This document shows, one piece after another, positions 19,002 through 30,530 of a DNA stretch of 38,604 nt. Every line of letters starts with the position of its first letter. Position 1 is the first letter of the stretch. The stretch is from Symsagittifera roscoffensis (lineage: Eukaryota; Xenacoelomorpha; Acoela; Convolutidae). Under the pieces are notes generated by a model. The model was not told where the DNA came from. It ran no database searches and saw only the letters and a list, made by a program, of their open reading frames with translations. The stretch is from positions 1 through 38,604 of the forward strand of contig NW_026970994.1 in assembly GCF_963678635.1 (NCBI RefSeq), written 5' to 3'. A program made the position numbers and the translations under genes.

Positions 19002-19775
19002 TTAATTTCTAAATTTGTTCGATTTTCGATCTTCGGCCTCGGCTTCGGTCACGACCATTCCAGAGATACAAACTGAGCCTGCGCTTAATTTACTAGTGAC
19101 TGGGGAGTCAACTACTGTTTTAGCCCACAAGAGCTGCCCACCAACAGTCCATGGGATAAGCGTTAACCCTTCTGGTCGCTTCTGATCTTTCCTGTGGTGT
19201 CGTGGCTCTAAAACAGAAGGAATACTAATGAAGGTTAGACCTTGCTTTATAAGGGTATTCAAGTTTGAATGCCTAGAGAACCTCCCTGCACCCTTGAGAC
19301 AAGATAGGCCATAACATCCATCTTCGGTTACATCTTTTCCGCAAATGCATTCAAGTTTTTCACAAATTTGTGAATTCAGGCGGAGTCCAATTGTAATTCT
19401 GAGCTGCTGATTCGACAAAATCAAGTTTAAGTTTTTACACGGTATGAATTTTAACCATTGCGATCCGAATTTATCGTGGTAAGCTTTGAACCTCTTACAT
19501 CAGTAGGTTTTAGTTTCAAAATCATTTGAGAAACATCTTTATCAAAAATTCGCTCCGTGTATTTTCTTTTGGATATCGTTTTCCTGACCTACATCACATT
19601 TTGCTGAATCAAACCAAAACTCTAATGCAATACTATATTTTCCGAGCTCCAAACCGAAAATCTGACTTAAGGTAGCTTTCGCTCCCACTGCTGAGACTAA
19701 AACAGCGGGCAAAGATATTAGACTAGAGGAAGACACACCAAAACCACCTTTGGCTGCCGGGAGAACTGTTTGCAA
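19002..19775 (-). pseudogene. LINE B (unit 1): post-RT and Cys/His C-terminal domain
   Basis: First block 19775-19542: VLPAAKGGFGVSSSSLISL and VSAVGAKATLSQIFG. Second block about 19500-19002: KFGSQWLKFIPCKN, LSNQQLRITIGLRLNSQICE, a C-x-C..H-type cluster (CICGKDVTEDGCYGLSC), GAGRFSRHSNLNTLIKQGL, SVLEPRHHRKDQKRPEGLTL and WTVGGQLLWAKTVVD. The last part (RH-x2-N-x3-K, then KRP-(E/D)G-x-T-x-(I/V)PW, then W-x2-T-x2-D) is the conserved C-terminal nuclease-like region of this LINE class. The second block is a clean 140-codon frame, unlike the RT. The LINE ends with the CVLGTIDD tail at 18802. Confidence 0.75.
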
Positions 19776-20189
19776 TCATTCTTTTTTACAAAAATTACCT
19801 TTCATAAAGAATTTTTTGAAAATCGATCGTACTTTTTCAAAAAAAAATGCTAAAAACAACAATTTGTACGCAAAAATATAGGAGTTTCGGTGTGCTAGAG
19901 CAAATTTTTAGGCAATAAAACACATAATGTGCTTCCAGTTTAACAATAACCTTCGAAATAACCTTATCCAGCTCGGCTATTTTTTCATTCAGCAGTTTTT
20001 TTGACAAAACTTGCCTATAGGGGAGCCCAGGATTACAAATTCATCTTTGGATTTGATTGGACATACTCTTGGAAATTTACCTAATATTGTTTTGTACTGC
20101 GTACTTGTGGTCTATCCTAGAAAACAAAGTGCAATTTTTTCTGTGTTTAGGCTTGAATTGTATTCTTATTCTGATTTCAGTAAGTTTTT

Positions 20190-20720
20190 AAGGTCTCGAA
20201 GCGCTATCTTGTAGTCGTCAACTAAGTTTGCGTCATCTAAATGCCAAATGTTTGTTAGCATTTACTAGCATCTATATCGTTTCAGAGAAACGGCGGAGAT
20301 CGGGATTACATTGTTGTGTTTCATCCGCTGACCTCATGATGGAATTTGCGTACAAAAGATAATTTGGCTTACCGTAGGCGCAATGAGTATATTCGTACAA
20401 ATCCGGGCGTTTCGAAAAATGTGATTCAGCATAGTTTGTTGAGACTAATTTAGGTAAGACTGAGCACATCGGGTTGTCATCACGCTCTATCAAATATCTA
20501 AAAGAGTGTGCAGAAGTTTCAGCTCCTCGTTTAACGCCACATCCTACTTGAAAATTCCCAAAAAATTTGGTCGCTCTGCGAGAGTATTGCTTCCTAGAAA
20601 TTTAGACGCGATGAGTCTGAGCGTGTTGCCGATGGCAATTGGTCGCAAAACTCCGTCTACTTCTACGAGGGCGACAAGTTTTTCTAAAAAAGAAAGGTCT
20701 TAACCGTTCGGGTAGCTTAC
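20190..20720 (-). pseudogene. LINE B (unit 1): degenerate reverse transcriptase domain
   Basis: RT motifs occur in order on the minus strand: VDGVLRPIAIGNTLRLIAS (about 20670-20610), VIERDDN-type block and RPDLYEYTHCAYGKPNYLLY (20493-20272), and the catalytic box at 20246-20232, here WHLDD. The first Asp motif and the QQGDP motif are corrupted (QQCNPD). The Tyr of YLDD is His because of G at 20243; unit 2 retains Tyr. Stops and shifts break the frame. The domain would copy the element's RNA at the nicked target. Confidence 0.8.
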
Positions 20721-21031
20721 ATTCATCTGTAAAGTTTAGGAACTTGATAACATCAAGAAATCGAGCCCCACATTGCCGTTTGGTTAACTAATAAGGTCTT
20801 TGAAAACTTGGGGGAAAATCTTGTTCGGACCGGCTCCCGCACCATTTGGATAGACCTAATTGCTTTGCAGACCTCGAACTCATCACAAAAAACTATCGAC
20901 ATTTTCAGGGTTTGAGGCATTTATACAAGCTCTTTTTGGGTGATTATATACAAATTTATCAAAGTAAGGGATAAAAAAGGTGCGATCTTGTCTTCTTAAG
21001 CAGCCAGCCTTATTCCTCCTTTATATTTCCA

Positions 21032-21574
21032 TCATCGAGCTTGCTGCTGATTAGCTTTGTTCTCTTCTCGAGATCTGGAGATATGTGAGAGTGGATTTGA
21101 CCCTTGACGAAGAGGCTTAAACAGTGAAACAATAGTGGCTATTAATTTTTGTTTATTCTGGAGCACATTGCTATCGTTTGTTTGTGACCACTTTTTTTGA
21201 AAGACGTAAGAAAAAACATCCAATAACTTATATTGTCTAATTTGTAGAAAAACATCTTCCATTTTGTCCAAAAGACTTTCTGCCAAGGAAAGACGCGAGT
21301 ACTTAAGTAGTCTCTTGAGCACTCGAACATTAGAAATGGCTGTATTTACATAACTATCGAGCTCTAAATTATCAGCAATTGAAGCATTTTTGACAGACTT
21401 CACATTAACACACACAAAACGATGAAACTGTTGAATCAACTTAGAGTCGCTAAGAGTTATATTTATACAATTGATATGATACCAATAAGAACAACATGCA
21501 CATCTAGTCAAATTTCAAAGTCCTGAAGGTTTTAAGCATTCTTTGCTTGTACACTCCTTGTGGTTTTTCCTCAT
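21032..21574 (-). pseudogene. LINE B (unit 1): PHD-like finger and helical region
   Basis: The reading begins MRKNHKECTSKECLKPSGL, meets one TGA, then continues in frame as LTRCACCSYWYHINCINI. The Cys pairs, the W-YH and the following Cys resemble the Cys4-His-Cys3 layout of a PHD finger, which in related elements may bind chromatin or RNA. A Leu-rich helical stretch follows (SNVRVLKRLLKYSRLSLAES, LLDKMEDVFLQIRQYKLLDV). The single stop inside the finger has a simple explanation as a point nonsense. The A copy keeps the same CSWYHISC core. Confidence 0.65.
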
Positions 21575-21911
21575 CTTGACGGCGTGGTGTGAGGGTAAAA
21601 AAAAAGGGAAACTGACTGGACGCAGGGGGATTGAACTAACCCATAATAACAGGGATGGAATTTTATAAATGAAAAAAAAAATGTTTACAAATTCAAATTG
21701 AAGAACAATACAAAATCTATAAAACTCGCTGAAAAGAAACAATCTCACCCGAGCTCCGAAGGTCGAAAGGCGCACCACAGGACTCCCCATCAAAACTTCT
21801 TACCCACACAAACTTGTCTCTAAGTTCCCTCCAAGAGCGCTCGACAAACAGGCCAAAATGTCAAAAATATCACATGTATTTATTAAGCTTGTCTTAACAC
21901 TTAGGCTATCT

Positions 21912-22159
21912 CAAAATTTGCTGCACACTCCTCTAGAAAATTGATAGAGCGTGATGACCACCTGAAATGCTCAGTCTTACTGAAATTTGACTTTAGTAAT
22001 GCATTTAATTCGCTTAATAGAGAAACTATGCTGAATCACAGTTTTTTTTCGATTCGCCCGGAGTTGAATAAAAATAGTCATTGTGCCCACAATAAATCTA
22101 ATTACCTTTTGTCGGAGTCCAGAACAAATAAAAGTGGTCCCGAGGCTCCACCGCTTTGA
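21912..22159 (+). pseudogene. Inverted LINE RT fragment (unit 1)
   Basis: Plus-strand RT fragment lying head to head with the 5' end of LINE B. It reads FAAHSSRKLIERDDHLKCSV, then LLKFDFSNAFNSLNRETML, and ends near SGPEAPPL and a stop. These are the same motifs as IKLDFENAFNSLNR and GDPEAPPL in LINE A, so it belongs to the same family in opposite orientation. It stops before the YLDD box. Because LINE B already contains its own RT, this is a separate insertion or rearranged piece. Confidence 0.75.
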
Positions 22160-24000
22160 TATTGTGGAAATATTATGTTCCTTTAAGAAAGTTTTCAACA
22201 CGATTCCAGTACCCTGTATAATCACCAGGGTAACTAATCCTGGTCAATACCATTACTCTTACATGATATTGCTTTTATTCGATTGCTGGATAGAATTTAT
22301 TTTTGTTCAGAACCGTTAAACTTTTTTTTATGTTGTTTTAACGTCTGTAAATCAGTTTATATCAATTTTTTCAGCAGGAACCAAAAATGTAAATTACGAA
22401 CATTTTTGCATTTTTGTGTATCATCAGGTTTAAAAGAAATAAACATTTACGAGATGACAACCGATCATAAAAATAAGCTCAGACATTCTATTAATTTTAT
22501 CTTTTTAATTCCAAAAAATAAAAAATTAATTTTCAACTTTTTTATTTTCCGATTTTGGAATGTATCAATATTTTATCTCGAAAATCGTTTACTTACACTG
22601 GTGGACAAAAGAACAAGAAAATTTAGGATTCCACGTCGTAAAATGCCTGTTTTTAAAGTACCTTTTGGACAAAATTTCCTTCAAAGTTCTGTAAAAAGTA
22701 TATAATGCCAAACAGCAAATTATCTGAGCCACCACCTATGAAGGTATCAATGTATGGTTTCAACGACTTACCAAGGTAATCAGGGTCTGAAAAGGCCAGG
22801 TCTTCTCATCTGTTTTAAGTTTCTACTTCGCGTGAATAGGTAACAAATGTCTGAGTTTTCACACGGGTTTTCATTTTTTCACTGAGAATGTTTCAAGTCG
22901 CATGATCAAATTTTTCTTCTGGTGATTCACGAAAGGTTTTTACTACGCTACAAAACTTAGTACAGAAAATAAAACTGGTCATTTCATACCCGGATTTCAT
23001 TGGTAAGTAACTGAAACGAAACGTTGATATCTTCAAAGAGGGTAGCTTTGATCATTTGCCCTTGCTCTATCTAAAAACACATGCTCTCTCTTGATTTGGT
23101 GTTAATAACAATTAGAACCTTGAGTCTGCTTCGAACACTATTTGCAATTATCGGATTTTGAAATTCATTCCAAACTGAAGTGTCATGAGAAATTCGACGA
23201 CTAGCGCTTTCTAAAATTTATATTTTTATAAAATGAAGAGGAGCGCAAGTTTAAACGTTTTTTAAATGTCAAGATTGGCTATGTTGCCTTTCTCATTAAC
23301 TATTTCTAAAACAAACTGTAGACTAGTATATAAATGATTAACAATTTATCCGGATCTCACATATCTATGTTTAACAATCTCTTCATAGTATTGCAAGCAA
23401 AGTCTGGAGGTTTTTCGTGCTCAATTTTTTTTGTGAGTGCTATGTCAATAGCTTCTTTGAGTCGATTATTAATTACAAAACTTTAACATCTAAAGAAATT
23501 AAGGTTTCATTGGAGCCGAACTCAACCCTCTGAACAATCTCTCGTGCTTCTTGTGTGTATGTTGCTTAAAATTTCGAGGCTAACTGAAAACCTTTTCCAC
23601 GCCCCATCAACTGGGAACCTGGAAACGATCAAATTATTTGTGAAACTTGTAGATTCTCAAAAAAATTTAAAACAAAGGACAAAAATCGGATCCACCCAAT
23701 CTGGCATCCAATGACACTGTCCGTTACTTTTGTGTTTTTTAAAATTTTGTGGAATTTTTAGTTTTTTCTCTATGCTAATTCGCTTTCCAGTCTTTCTCTC
23801 TAGTTTTTGTATCTCCGGTGGCTCTGTCAAGTCGGGTAGCGAAACCTCGTATCCGAAAGCTCGCCTAAGAAATTTTTTCTGAAAGTTTCTTAAAAAGCTA
23901 TCACGGTAAGACCAGAAGGTTGACACGTTCAAGTTGAACCGTACCAACGGTCTAGAACGGACATGTAGCCCGGAACTGTGTCAAGTGGGTTTGATCCCGT
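22160..24000. other. Unassigned part of the duplicated unit (unit 1)
   Basis: About 1.85 kb of AT-rich DNA. A 140-codon plus frame (22283-22705) and a 96-codon minus frame (23947-23657) are open but show no family I recognise. At 22594-22611 the plus strand reads TA then CACTGGTGGACAAAAG, which resembles the terminal repeat of Tc1/mariner elements; no partner end was found, so this may be a solo end or chance. No RNA gene seen. Confidence 0.45.
23657..23947 (-). other. Open frame of 96 codons, unknown (unit 1; identical copy at 30187-30477)
   Basis: A minus-strand frame with a basic, aromatic-rich composition (STFWSYRDSFLRNFQKKFL, then DLTEPPEIQKLERKTGKR). It is identical in both tandem units, as expected from the recent duplication, so conservation gives no support for function. 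No domain recognised. It could be a fragment of a mobile element. Confidence 0.2.
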
Positions 24001-24026
24001 AGTCATGATGTTGAGTCATGATGTTG
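24001..24026. repeat. Duplication junction: 13-bp direct repeat (agtcatgatgttg x 2)
   Basis: agtcatgatgttg at 24001-24013 is immediately repeated at 24014-24026, exactly where unit 1 passes into unit 2. At the far end of unit 2 (30531) only agtcatgatgt is present, followed by unrelated sequence. At 17493 only gttg matches. The extra bases look like templated filler or microhomology from the duplication event. Confidence 0.85.
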
Positions 24027-24738
24027 CTCCAAAAAAACGATGTCAAAAAGTTAGCCAATTTGTAACGTCTTCTACATTGTAGACGAAGTCATTTACTTTG
24101 TCCGACAAACTTTCCGCCAAGTACTCTTTCCGCCTACTTTCTTGAGTACTCGGACAATTGAGATGGCTGTTTTAACATAAGTGTCTAGCAGGAAATCATT
24201 ACCTATTGTTGCTTTATTAACGCATTTCAAATCAACGCATAAAAGTCACTGAAACCATTGGGTTATTTTAGAGTCGCTAAGAGAAATACTTTCACAACTG
24301 ATATGATACCAACTACAACAACAATCACAACCAATCCAATTTATCAGTCCTCAAGGTTTCAAGCAATTCTTTGTTGTTTTTCCTCATCTTGACGCAGCAT
24401 AAAGGTTAAAAAAAGGATTTTGACTGTACTTTAGGGACTGATTTAACCGATGATAAGCGGTTAGTGGGAATTTATTAAAATCAGCAAAATAGAAAAAATC
24501 AAAGAAAATTAAATTAATTTAAATTTTAAAATTGAATTACAATATCAAAAACAAGGAACAATCTCAACCGAGCTCAGTAGGTCCAGCGGTGCCCCACCAG
24601 AATCTTCAGGCCAGTTCCAGTTTCCCACCGCCACTTCACAGACCTGTCTCTAAAAACCATAAGAGGGCGCTTCACAAACAGGCACATACATCAAACAGAA
24701 CAAAACTGTTTATTAAGTTTATCACAACAATTAGGCTA
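24023..24738 (-). mobile_element. LINE A 5' fragment, duplicated copy (unit 2)
   Basis: Copy of 17493-18208 carried along by the 6.53-kb duplication: the PHD-like/helical region and the 5' untranslated region of LINE A, without its RT domain because the duplication began inside the element. No difference from unit 1 was seen in this interval. Confidence 0.85.
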
Positions 24739-25270
24739 ATAGCCAACCAGATTGAGAGAACTAACACCTGCACAAAAAAACCAGAGTTGAAAGTGACTCA
24801 AAAAGACAGATCTGATTTGAGGCTCTGTGAACACTAATTTGCTACTCATTTGTTTTCAGGTTGCTCCAGATCTCGTTTTCCTATGGAAAATGAAAAATAA
24901 GAAAGTAGAAATGTCAAAATTCCTCAGCTCAAATCCTGGTCTTTTACAACACGATCATGTGAAAACAATTTTTTCGACATCTAATATTATTACAAATTCA
25001 AGTCAGACAACAATTTCTTTGTTCGCGCACCTAAGCTTTGAAAGCCCTCTTTGAATGTGATAAGCTTTGAAAGCCCTCTTTCATCAATTATACTTTCATT
25101 GGACTTTTTCTTTAGAACTCGAAGTTTTGACTTTAAGAGTTGTAAGTTTTCCATCTGCCGATCCTAAGTCTTTCCATATTTTTGGGTTACTTTTTATTTA
25201 TGTCACTGTTTCATTTATTCAAACCAAGTGTTGTGTCTAATATTTTACTTCTTATTTTTATGGAGTTGCG

Positions 25271-28200
25271 TTTTTTTACTACTACTACAACTACTATACT
25301 TATATAAATCTGCGCTTTTGTTCCCTTGGCTCTAAAAAAGAAAAAGTTCTTCAGAAGCATTTTTATCATCAATAGTGCCGAGAACACAGATATTCTCAAG
25401 AAAACTACCTACCTCAAGAAAATGCACAAGTTCTTACGAAGCGTCTTCAGGAAAAACTCAATGCTAGGGCCGGCGTCACCCTAAAATTAAAATTCAAAAA
25501 ATTTTAAATGAAAAAAATATCCATCAAGGATTTAATTTCTAAATTTGTTCGATTTTCGATCTTCGGCCTCGGCTTCGGTCACGACCATTCCAGAGATACA
25601 AACTGAGCCTGCGCTTAATTTACTAGTGACTGGGGAGTCAACTACTGTTTTAGCCCACAAGAGCTGCCCACCAACAGTCCATGGGATAAGCGTTAACCCT
25701 TCTGGTCGCTTCTGATCTTTCCTGTGGTGTCGTGGCTCTAAAACAGAAGGAATACTAATGAAGGTTAGACCTTGCTTTATAAGGGTATTCAAGTTTGAAT
25801 GCCTAGAGAACCTCCCTGCACCCTTGAGACAAGATAGGCCATAACATCCATCTTCGGTTACATCTTTTCCGCAAATGCATTCAAGTTTTTCACAAATTTG
25901 TGAATTCAGGCGGAGTCCAATTGTAATTCTGAGCTGCTGATTCGACAAAATCAAGTTTAAGTTTTTACACGGTATGAATTTTAACCATTGCGATCCGAAT
26001 TTATCGTGGTAAGCTTTGAACCTCTTACATCAGTAGGTTTTAGTTTCAAAATCATTTGAGAAACATCTTTATCAAAAATTCGCTCCGTGTATTTTCTTTT
26101 GGATATCGTTTTCCTGACCTACATCACATTTTGCTGAATCAAACCAAAACTCTAATGCAATACTATATTTTCCGAGCTCCAAACCGAAAATCTGACTTAA
26201 GGTAGCTTTCGCTCCCACTGCTGAGACTAAAACAGCGGGCAAAGATATTAGACTAGAGGAAGACACACCAAAACCACCTTTGGCTGCCGGGAGAACTGTT
26301 TGCAATCATTCTTTTTTACAAAAATTACCTTTCATAAAGAATTTTTTGAAAATCGATCGTACTTTTTCAAAAAAAAATGCTAAAAACAACAATTTGTACG
26401 CAAAAATATAGGAGTTTCGGTGTGCTAGAGCAAATTTTTAGGCAATAAAACACATAATGTGCTTCCAGTTTAACAATAACCTTCGAAATAACCTTATCCA
26501 GCTCGGCTATTTTTTCATTCAGCAGTTTTTTTGACAAAACTTGCCTATAGGGGAGCCCAGGATTACAAATTCATCTTTGGATTTGATTGGACATACTCTT
26601 GGAAATTTACCTAATATTGTTTTGTACTGCGTACTTGTGGTCTATCCTAGAAAACAAAGTGCAATTTTTTCTGTGTTTAGGCTTGAATTGTATTCTTATT
26701 CTGATTTCAGTAAGTTTTTAAGGTCTCGAAGCGCTATCTTGTAGTCGTCAACTAAGTTTGCGTCATCTAAATACCAAATGTTTGTTAGCATTTACTAGCA
26801 TCTATATCGTTTCAGAGAAACGGCGGAGATCGGGATTACATTGTTGTGTTTCATCCGCTGACCTCATGATGGAATTTGCGTACAAAAGATAATTTGGCTT
26901 ACCGTAGGCGCAATGAGTATATTCGTACAAATCCGGGCGTTTCGAAAAATGTGATTCAGCATAGTTTGTTGAGACTAATTTAGGTAAGACTGAGCACATC
27001 GGGTTGTCATCACGCTCTATCAAATATCTAAAAGAGTGTGCAGAAGTTTCAGCTCCTCGTTTAACGCCACATCCTACTTGAAAATTCCCAAAAAATTTGG
27101 TCGCTCTGCGAGAGTATTGCTTCCTAGAAATTTAGACGCGATGAGTCTGAGCGTGTTGCCGATGGCAATTGGTCGCAAAACTCCGTCTACTTCTACGAGG
27201 GCGACAAGTTTTTCTAAAAAAGAAAGGTCTTAACCGTTCGGGTAGCTTACATTCATCTGTAAAGTTTAGGAACTTGATAACATCAAGAAATCGAGCCCCA
27301 CATTGCCGTTTGGTTAACTAATAAGGTCTTTGAAAACTTGGGGGAAAATCTTGTTCGGACCGGCTCCCGCACCATTTGGATAGACCTAATTGCTTTGCAG
27401 ACCTCGAACTCATCACAAAAAACTATCGACATTTTCAGGGTTTGAGGCATTTATACAAGCTCTTTTTGGGTGATTATATACAAATTTATCAAAGTAAGGG
27501 ATAAAAAAGGTGCGATCTTGTCTTCTTAAGCAGCCAGCCTTATTCCTCCTTTATATTTCCCTCATCGAGCTTGCTGCTGATTAGCTTTGTTCTCTTCTCG
27601 AGATCTGGAGATATGTGAGAGTGGATTTGACCCTTGACGAAGAGGCTTAAACAGTGAAACAATAGTGGCTATTAATTTTTGTTTATTCTGGAGCACATTG
27701 CTATCGTTTGTTTGTGACCACTTTTTTTGAAAGACGTAAGAAAAAACATCCAATAACTTATATTGTCTAATTTGTAGAAAAACATCTTCCATTTTGTCCA
27801 AAAGACTTTCTGCCAAGGAAAGACGCGAGTACTTAAGTAGTCTCTTGAGCACTCGAACATTAGAAATGGCTGTATTTACATAACTATCGAGCTCTAAATT
27901 ATCAGCAATTGAAGCATTTTTGACAGACTTCACATTAACACACACAAAACGATGAAACTGTTGAATCAACTTAGAGTCGCTAAGAGTTATATTTATACAA
28001 TTGATATGATACCAATAAGAACAACATGCACATCTAGTCAAATTTCAAAGTCCTGAAGGTTTTAAGCATTCTTTGCTTGTACACTCCTTGTGGTTTTTCC
28101 TCATCTTGACGGCGTGGTGTGAGGGTAAAAAAAAAGGGAAACTGACTGGACGCAGGGGGATTGAACTAACCCATAATAACAGGGATGGAATTTTATAAAT

Positions 28201-28438
28201 GAAAAAAAAAATGTTTACAAATTCAAATTGAAGAACAATACAAAATCTATAAAACTCGCTGAAAAGAAACAATCTCACCCGAGCTCCGAAGGTCGAAAGG
28301 CGCACCACAGGACTCCCCATCAAAACTTCTTACCCACACAAACTTGTCTCTAAGTTCCCTCCAAGAGCGCTCGACAAACAGGCCAAAATGTCAAAAATAT
28401 CACATGTATTTATTAAGCTTGTCTTAACACTTAGGCTA
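25271..28438 (-). mobile_element. LINE B, duplicated copy (unit 2)
   Basis: Same element as 18741-21908. Subregions: C-terminal domain 25532-26305, RT 26720-27250, PHD-like finger and helical region 27562-28104, tail stop near 25332, ACT/GTA repeat 25271-25300. Differences from unit 1 in this span are at 25443, 26773 and 27561. The change at 26773 restores WYLDD in the catalytic box, showing the unit 1 His is derived. All other stops and shifts are shared, so decay preceded the duplication. Confidence 0.85.
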
Positions 28439-28441
28439 TCT

Positions 28442-28689
28442 CAAAATTTGCTGCACACTCCTCTAGAAAATTGATAGAGCGTGATGACCACCTGAAATGC
28501 TCAGTCTTACTGAAATTTGACTTTAGTAATGCATTTAATTCGCTTAATAGAGAAACTATGCTGAATCACAGTTTTTTTTCGATTCGCCCGGAGTTGAATA
28601 AAAATAGTCATTGTGCCCACAATAAATCTAATTACCTTTTGTCGGAGTCCAGAACAAATAAAAGTGGTCCCGAGGCTCCACCGCTTTGA
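28442..28689 (+). pseudogene. Inverted LINE RT fragment (unit 2)
   Basis: Identical copy of the plus-strand RT fragment at 21912-22159, with FDFSNAFNSLNR and GPEAPPL. It is present only because the whole unit was duplicated. Confidence 0.75.
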
Positions 28690-30530
28690 TATTGTGGAAA
28701 TATTATGTTCCTTTAAGAAAGTTTTCAACACGATTCCAGTACCCTGTATAATCACCAGGGTAACTAATCCTGGTCAATACCATTACTCTTACATGATATT
28801 GCTTTTATTCGATTGCTGGATAGAATTTATTTTTGTTCAGAACCGTTAAACTTTTTTTTATGTTGTTTTAACGTCTGTAAATCAGTTTATATCAATTTTT
28901 TCAGCAGGAACCAAAAATGTAAATTACGAACATTTTTGCATTTTTGTGTATCATCAGGTTTAAAAGAAATAAACATTTACGAGATGACAACCGATCATAA
29001 AAATAAGCTCAGACATTCTATTAATTTTATCTTTTTAATTCCAAAAAATAAAAAATTAATTTTCAACTTTTTTATTTTCCGATTTTGGAATGTATCAATA
29101 TTTTATCTCGAAAATCGTTTACTTACACTGGTGGACAAAAGAACAAGAAAATTTAGGATTCCACGTCGTAAAATGCCTGTTTTTAAAGTACCTTTTGGAC
29201 AAAATTTCCTTCAAAGTTCTGTAAAAAGTATATAATGCCAAACAGCAAATTATCTGAGCCACCACCTATGAAGGTATCAATGTATGGTTTCAACGACTTA
29301 CCAAGGTAATCAGGGTCTGAAAAGGCCAGGTCTTCTCATCTGTTTTAAGTTTCTACTTCGCGTGAATAGGTAACAAATGTCTGAGTTTTCACACGGGTTT
29401 TCATTTTTTCACTGAGAATGTTTCAAGTCGCATGATCAAATTTTTCTTCTGGTGGTTCACGAAAGGTTTTTACTACGCTACAAAACTTAGTACAGAAAAT
29501 AAAACTGGTCATTTCATACCCGGATTTCATTGGTAAGTAACTGAAACGAAACGTTGATATCTTCAAAGAGGGTAGCTTTGATCATTTGCCCTTGCTCTAT
29601 CTAAAAACACATGCTCTCTCTTGATTTGGTGTTAATAACAATTAGAACCTTGAGTCTGCTTCGAACACTATTTGCAATTATCGGATTTTGAAATTCATTC
29701 CAAACTGAAGTGTCATGAGAAATTCGACGACTAGCGCTTTCTAAAATTTATATTTTTATAAAATGAAGAGGAGCGCAAGTTTAAACGTTTTTTAAATGTC
29801 AAGATTGGCTTTGTTGCCTTTCTCATTGGCTATTTCTAAAACAAACTGTAGACTAGTATATAAATGATTAACAATTTATCCGGATCTCACAGATCTATGT
29901 TTAACAATCTCTTCATAGTATTGCAAGCAAAGTCTGGAGGTTTTTCGTGCTCAATTTTTTTTGTGAGTGCTATGTCAATAGCTTCTTTGAGTCGATTATT
30001 AATTACAAAACTTTAACATCTAAAGAAATTAAGGTTTCATTGGAGCCGAACTCAACCCTCTGAACAATCTCTCGTGCTTCTTGTGTGTATGTTGCTTAAA
30101 ATTTCGAGGCTAACTGAAAACCTTTTCCACGCCCCATCAACTGGGAACCTGGAAACGATCAAATTATTTGTGAAACTTGTAGATTCTCAAAAAAATTTAA
30201 AACAAAGGACAAAAATCGGATCCACCCAATCTGGCATCCAATGACACTGTCCGTTACTTTTGTGTTTTTTAAAATTTTGTGGAATTTTTAGTTTTTTCTC
30301 TATGCTAATTCGCTTTCCAGTCTTTCTCTCTAGTTTTTGTATCTCCGGTGGCTCTGTCAAGTCGGGTAGCGAAACCTCGTATCCGAAAGCTCGCCTAAGA
30401 AATTTTTTCTGAAAGTTTCTTAAAAAGCTATCACGGTAAGACCAGAAGGTTGACACGTTCAAGTTGAACCGTACCAACGGTCTAGAACGGACATGTAGCC
30501 CGGAACTGTGTCAAGTGGGTTTGATCCCGT
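28690..30530. other. Unassigned part of the duplicated unit (unit 2)
   Basis: Copy of 22160-24000. Five or so single-base differences from unit 1 lie here (29455, 29811, 29828, 29829, 29892), more per base than in the LINE part. The Tc1/mariner-like end recurs at 29124-29141. No gene recognised. Confidence 0.45.

Larger units (their letters stand above)
18741..21908 (-). mobile_element. LINE B (unit 1): nearly full-length, decayed non-LTR retrotransposon with PHD-like finger
   Basis: Minus strand, 5' to 3': an untranslated region (21908-21575) similar to LINE A; an apparent start at 21574 (MRKNHKECTSKE); a Cys/His PHD-like finger; a helical region (21511-21032); the RT domain (about 20720-20190); a post-RT block (19775-19542); a Cys/His C-terminal domain (19500-19002); and a tail reading CVLGTIDDKNASEELFLF to a TAG at 18804-18802. 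The 3' end is an ACT/GTA simple repeat at 18741-18770. Frameshifts and stops between blocks make it inactive. This domain order, with one long ORF and no apparent apurinic endonuclease upstream of RT, matches a LINE class common in aquatic invertebrates and arthropods. Exact clade not determined. Confidence 0.85.
17493..24011. repeat. Large direct tandem duplication, unit 1 (about 6.5 kb)
   Basis: Every position from 17493 to about 24011 reappears 6,530 bases downstream (24023-30541). I found nine single-base differences by eye: 18703, 18913, 20243, 21031, 22925, 23281, 23298, 23299 and 23362, each against the position +6530, and no indel. The unit holds the 5' part of LINE A, all of LINE B, an inverted RT fragment and about 1.85 kb of unassigned DNA. 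It starts in the middle of LINE A, so its left border is not an element end. Confidence 0.95.

Noticed and set aside
21908-22159. Twin-priming inversion of LINE B
   Set aside because: The inverted piece repeats the RT domain already present in LINE B instead of a missing 5' portion.
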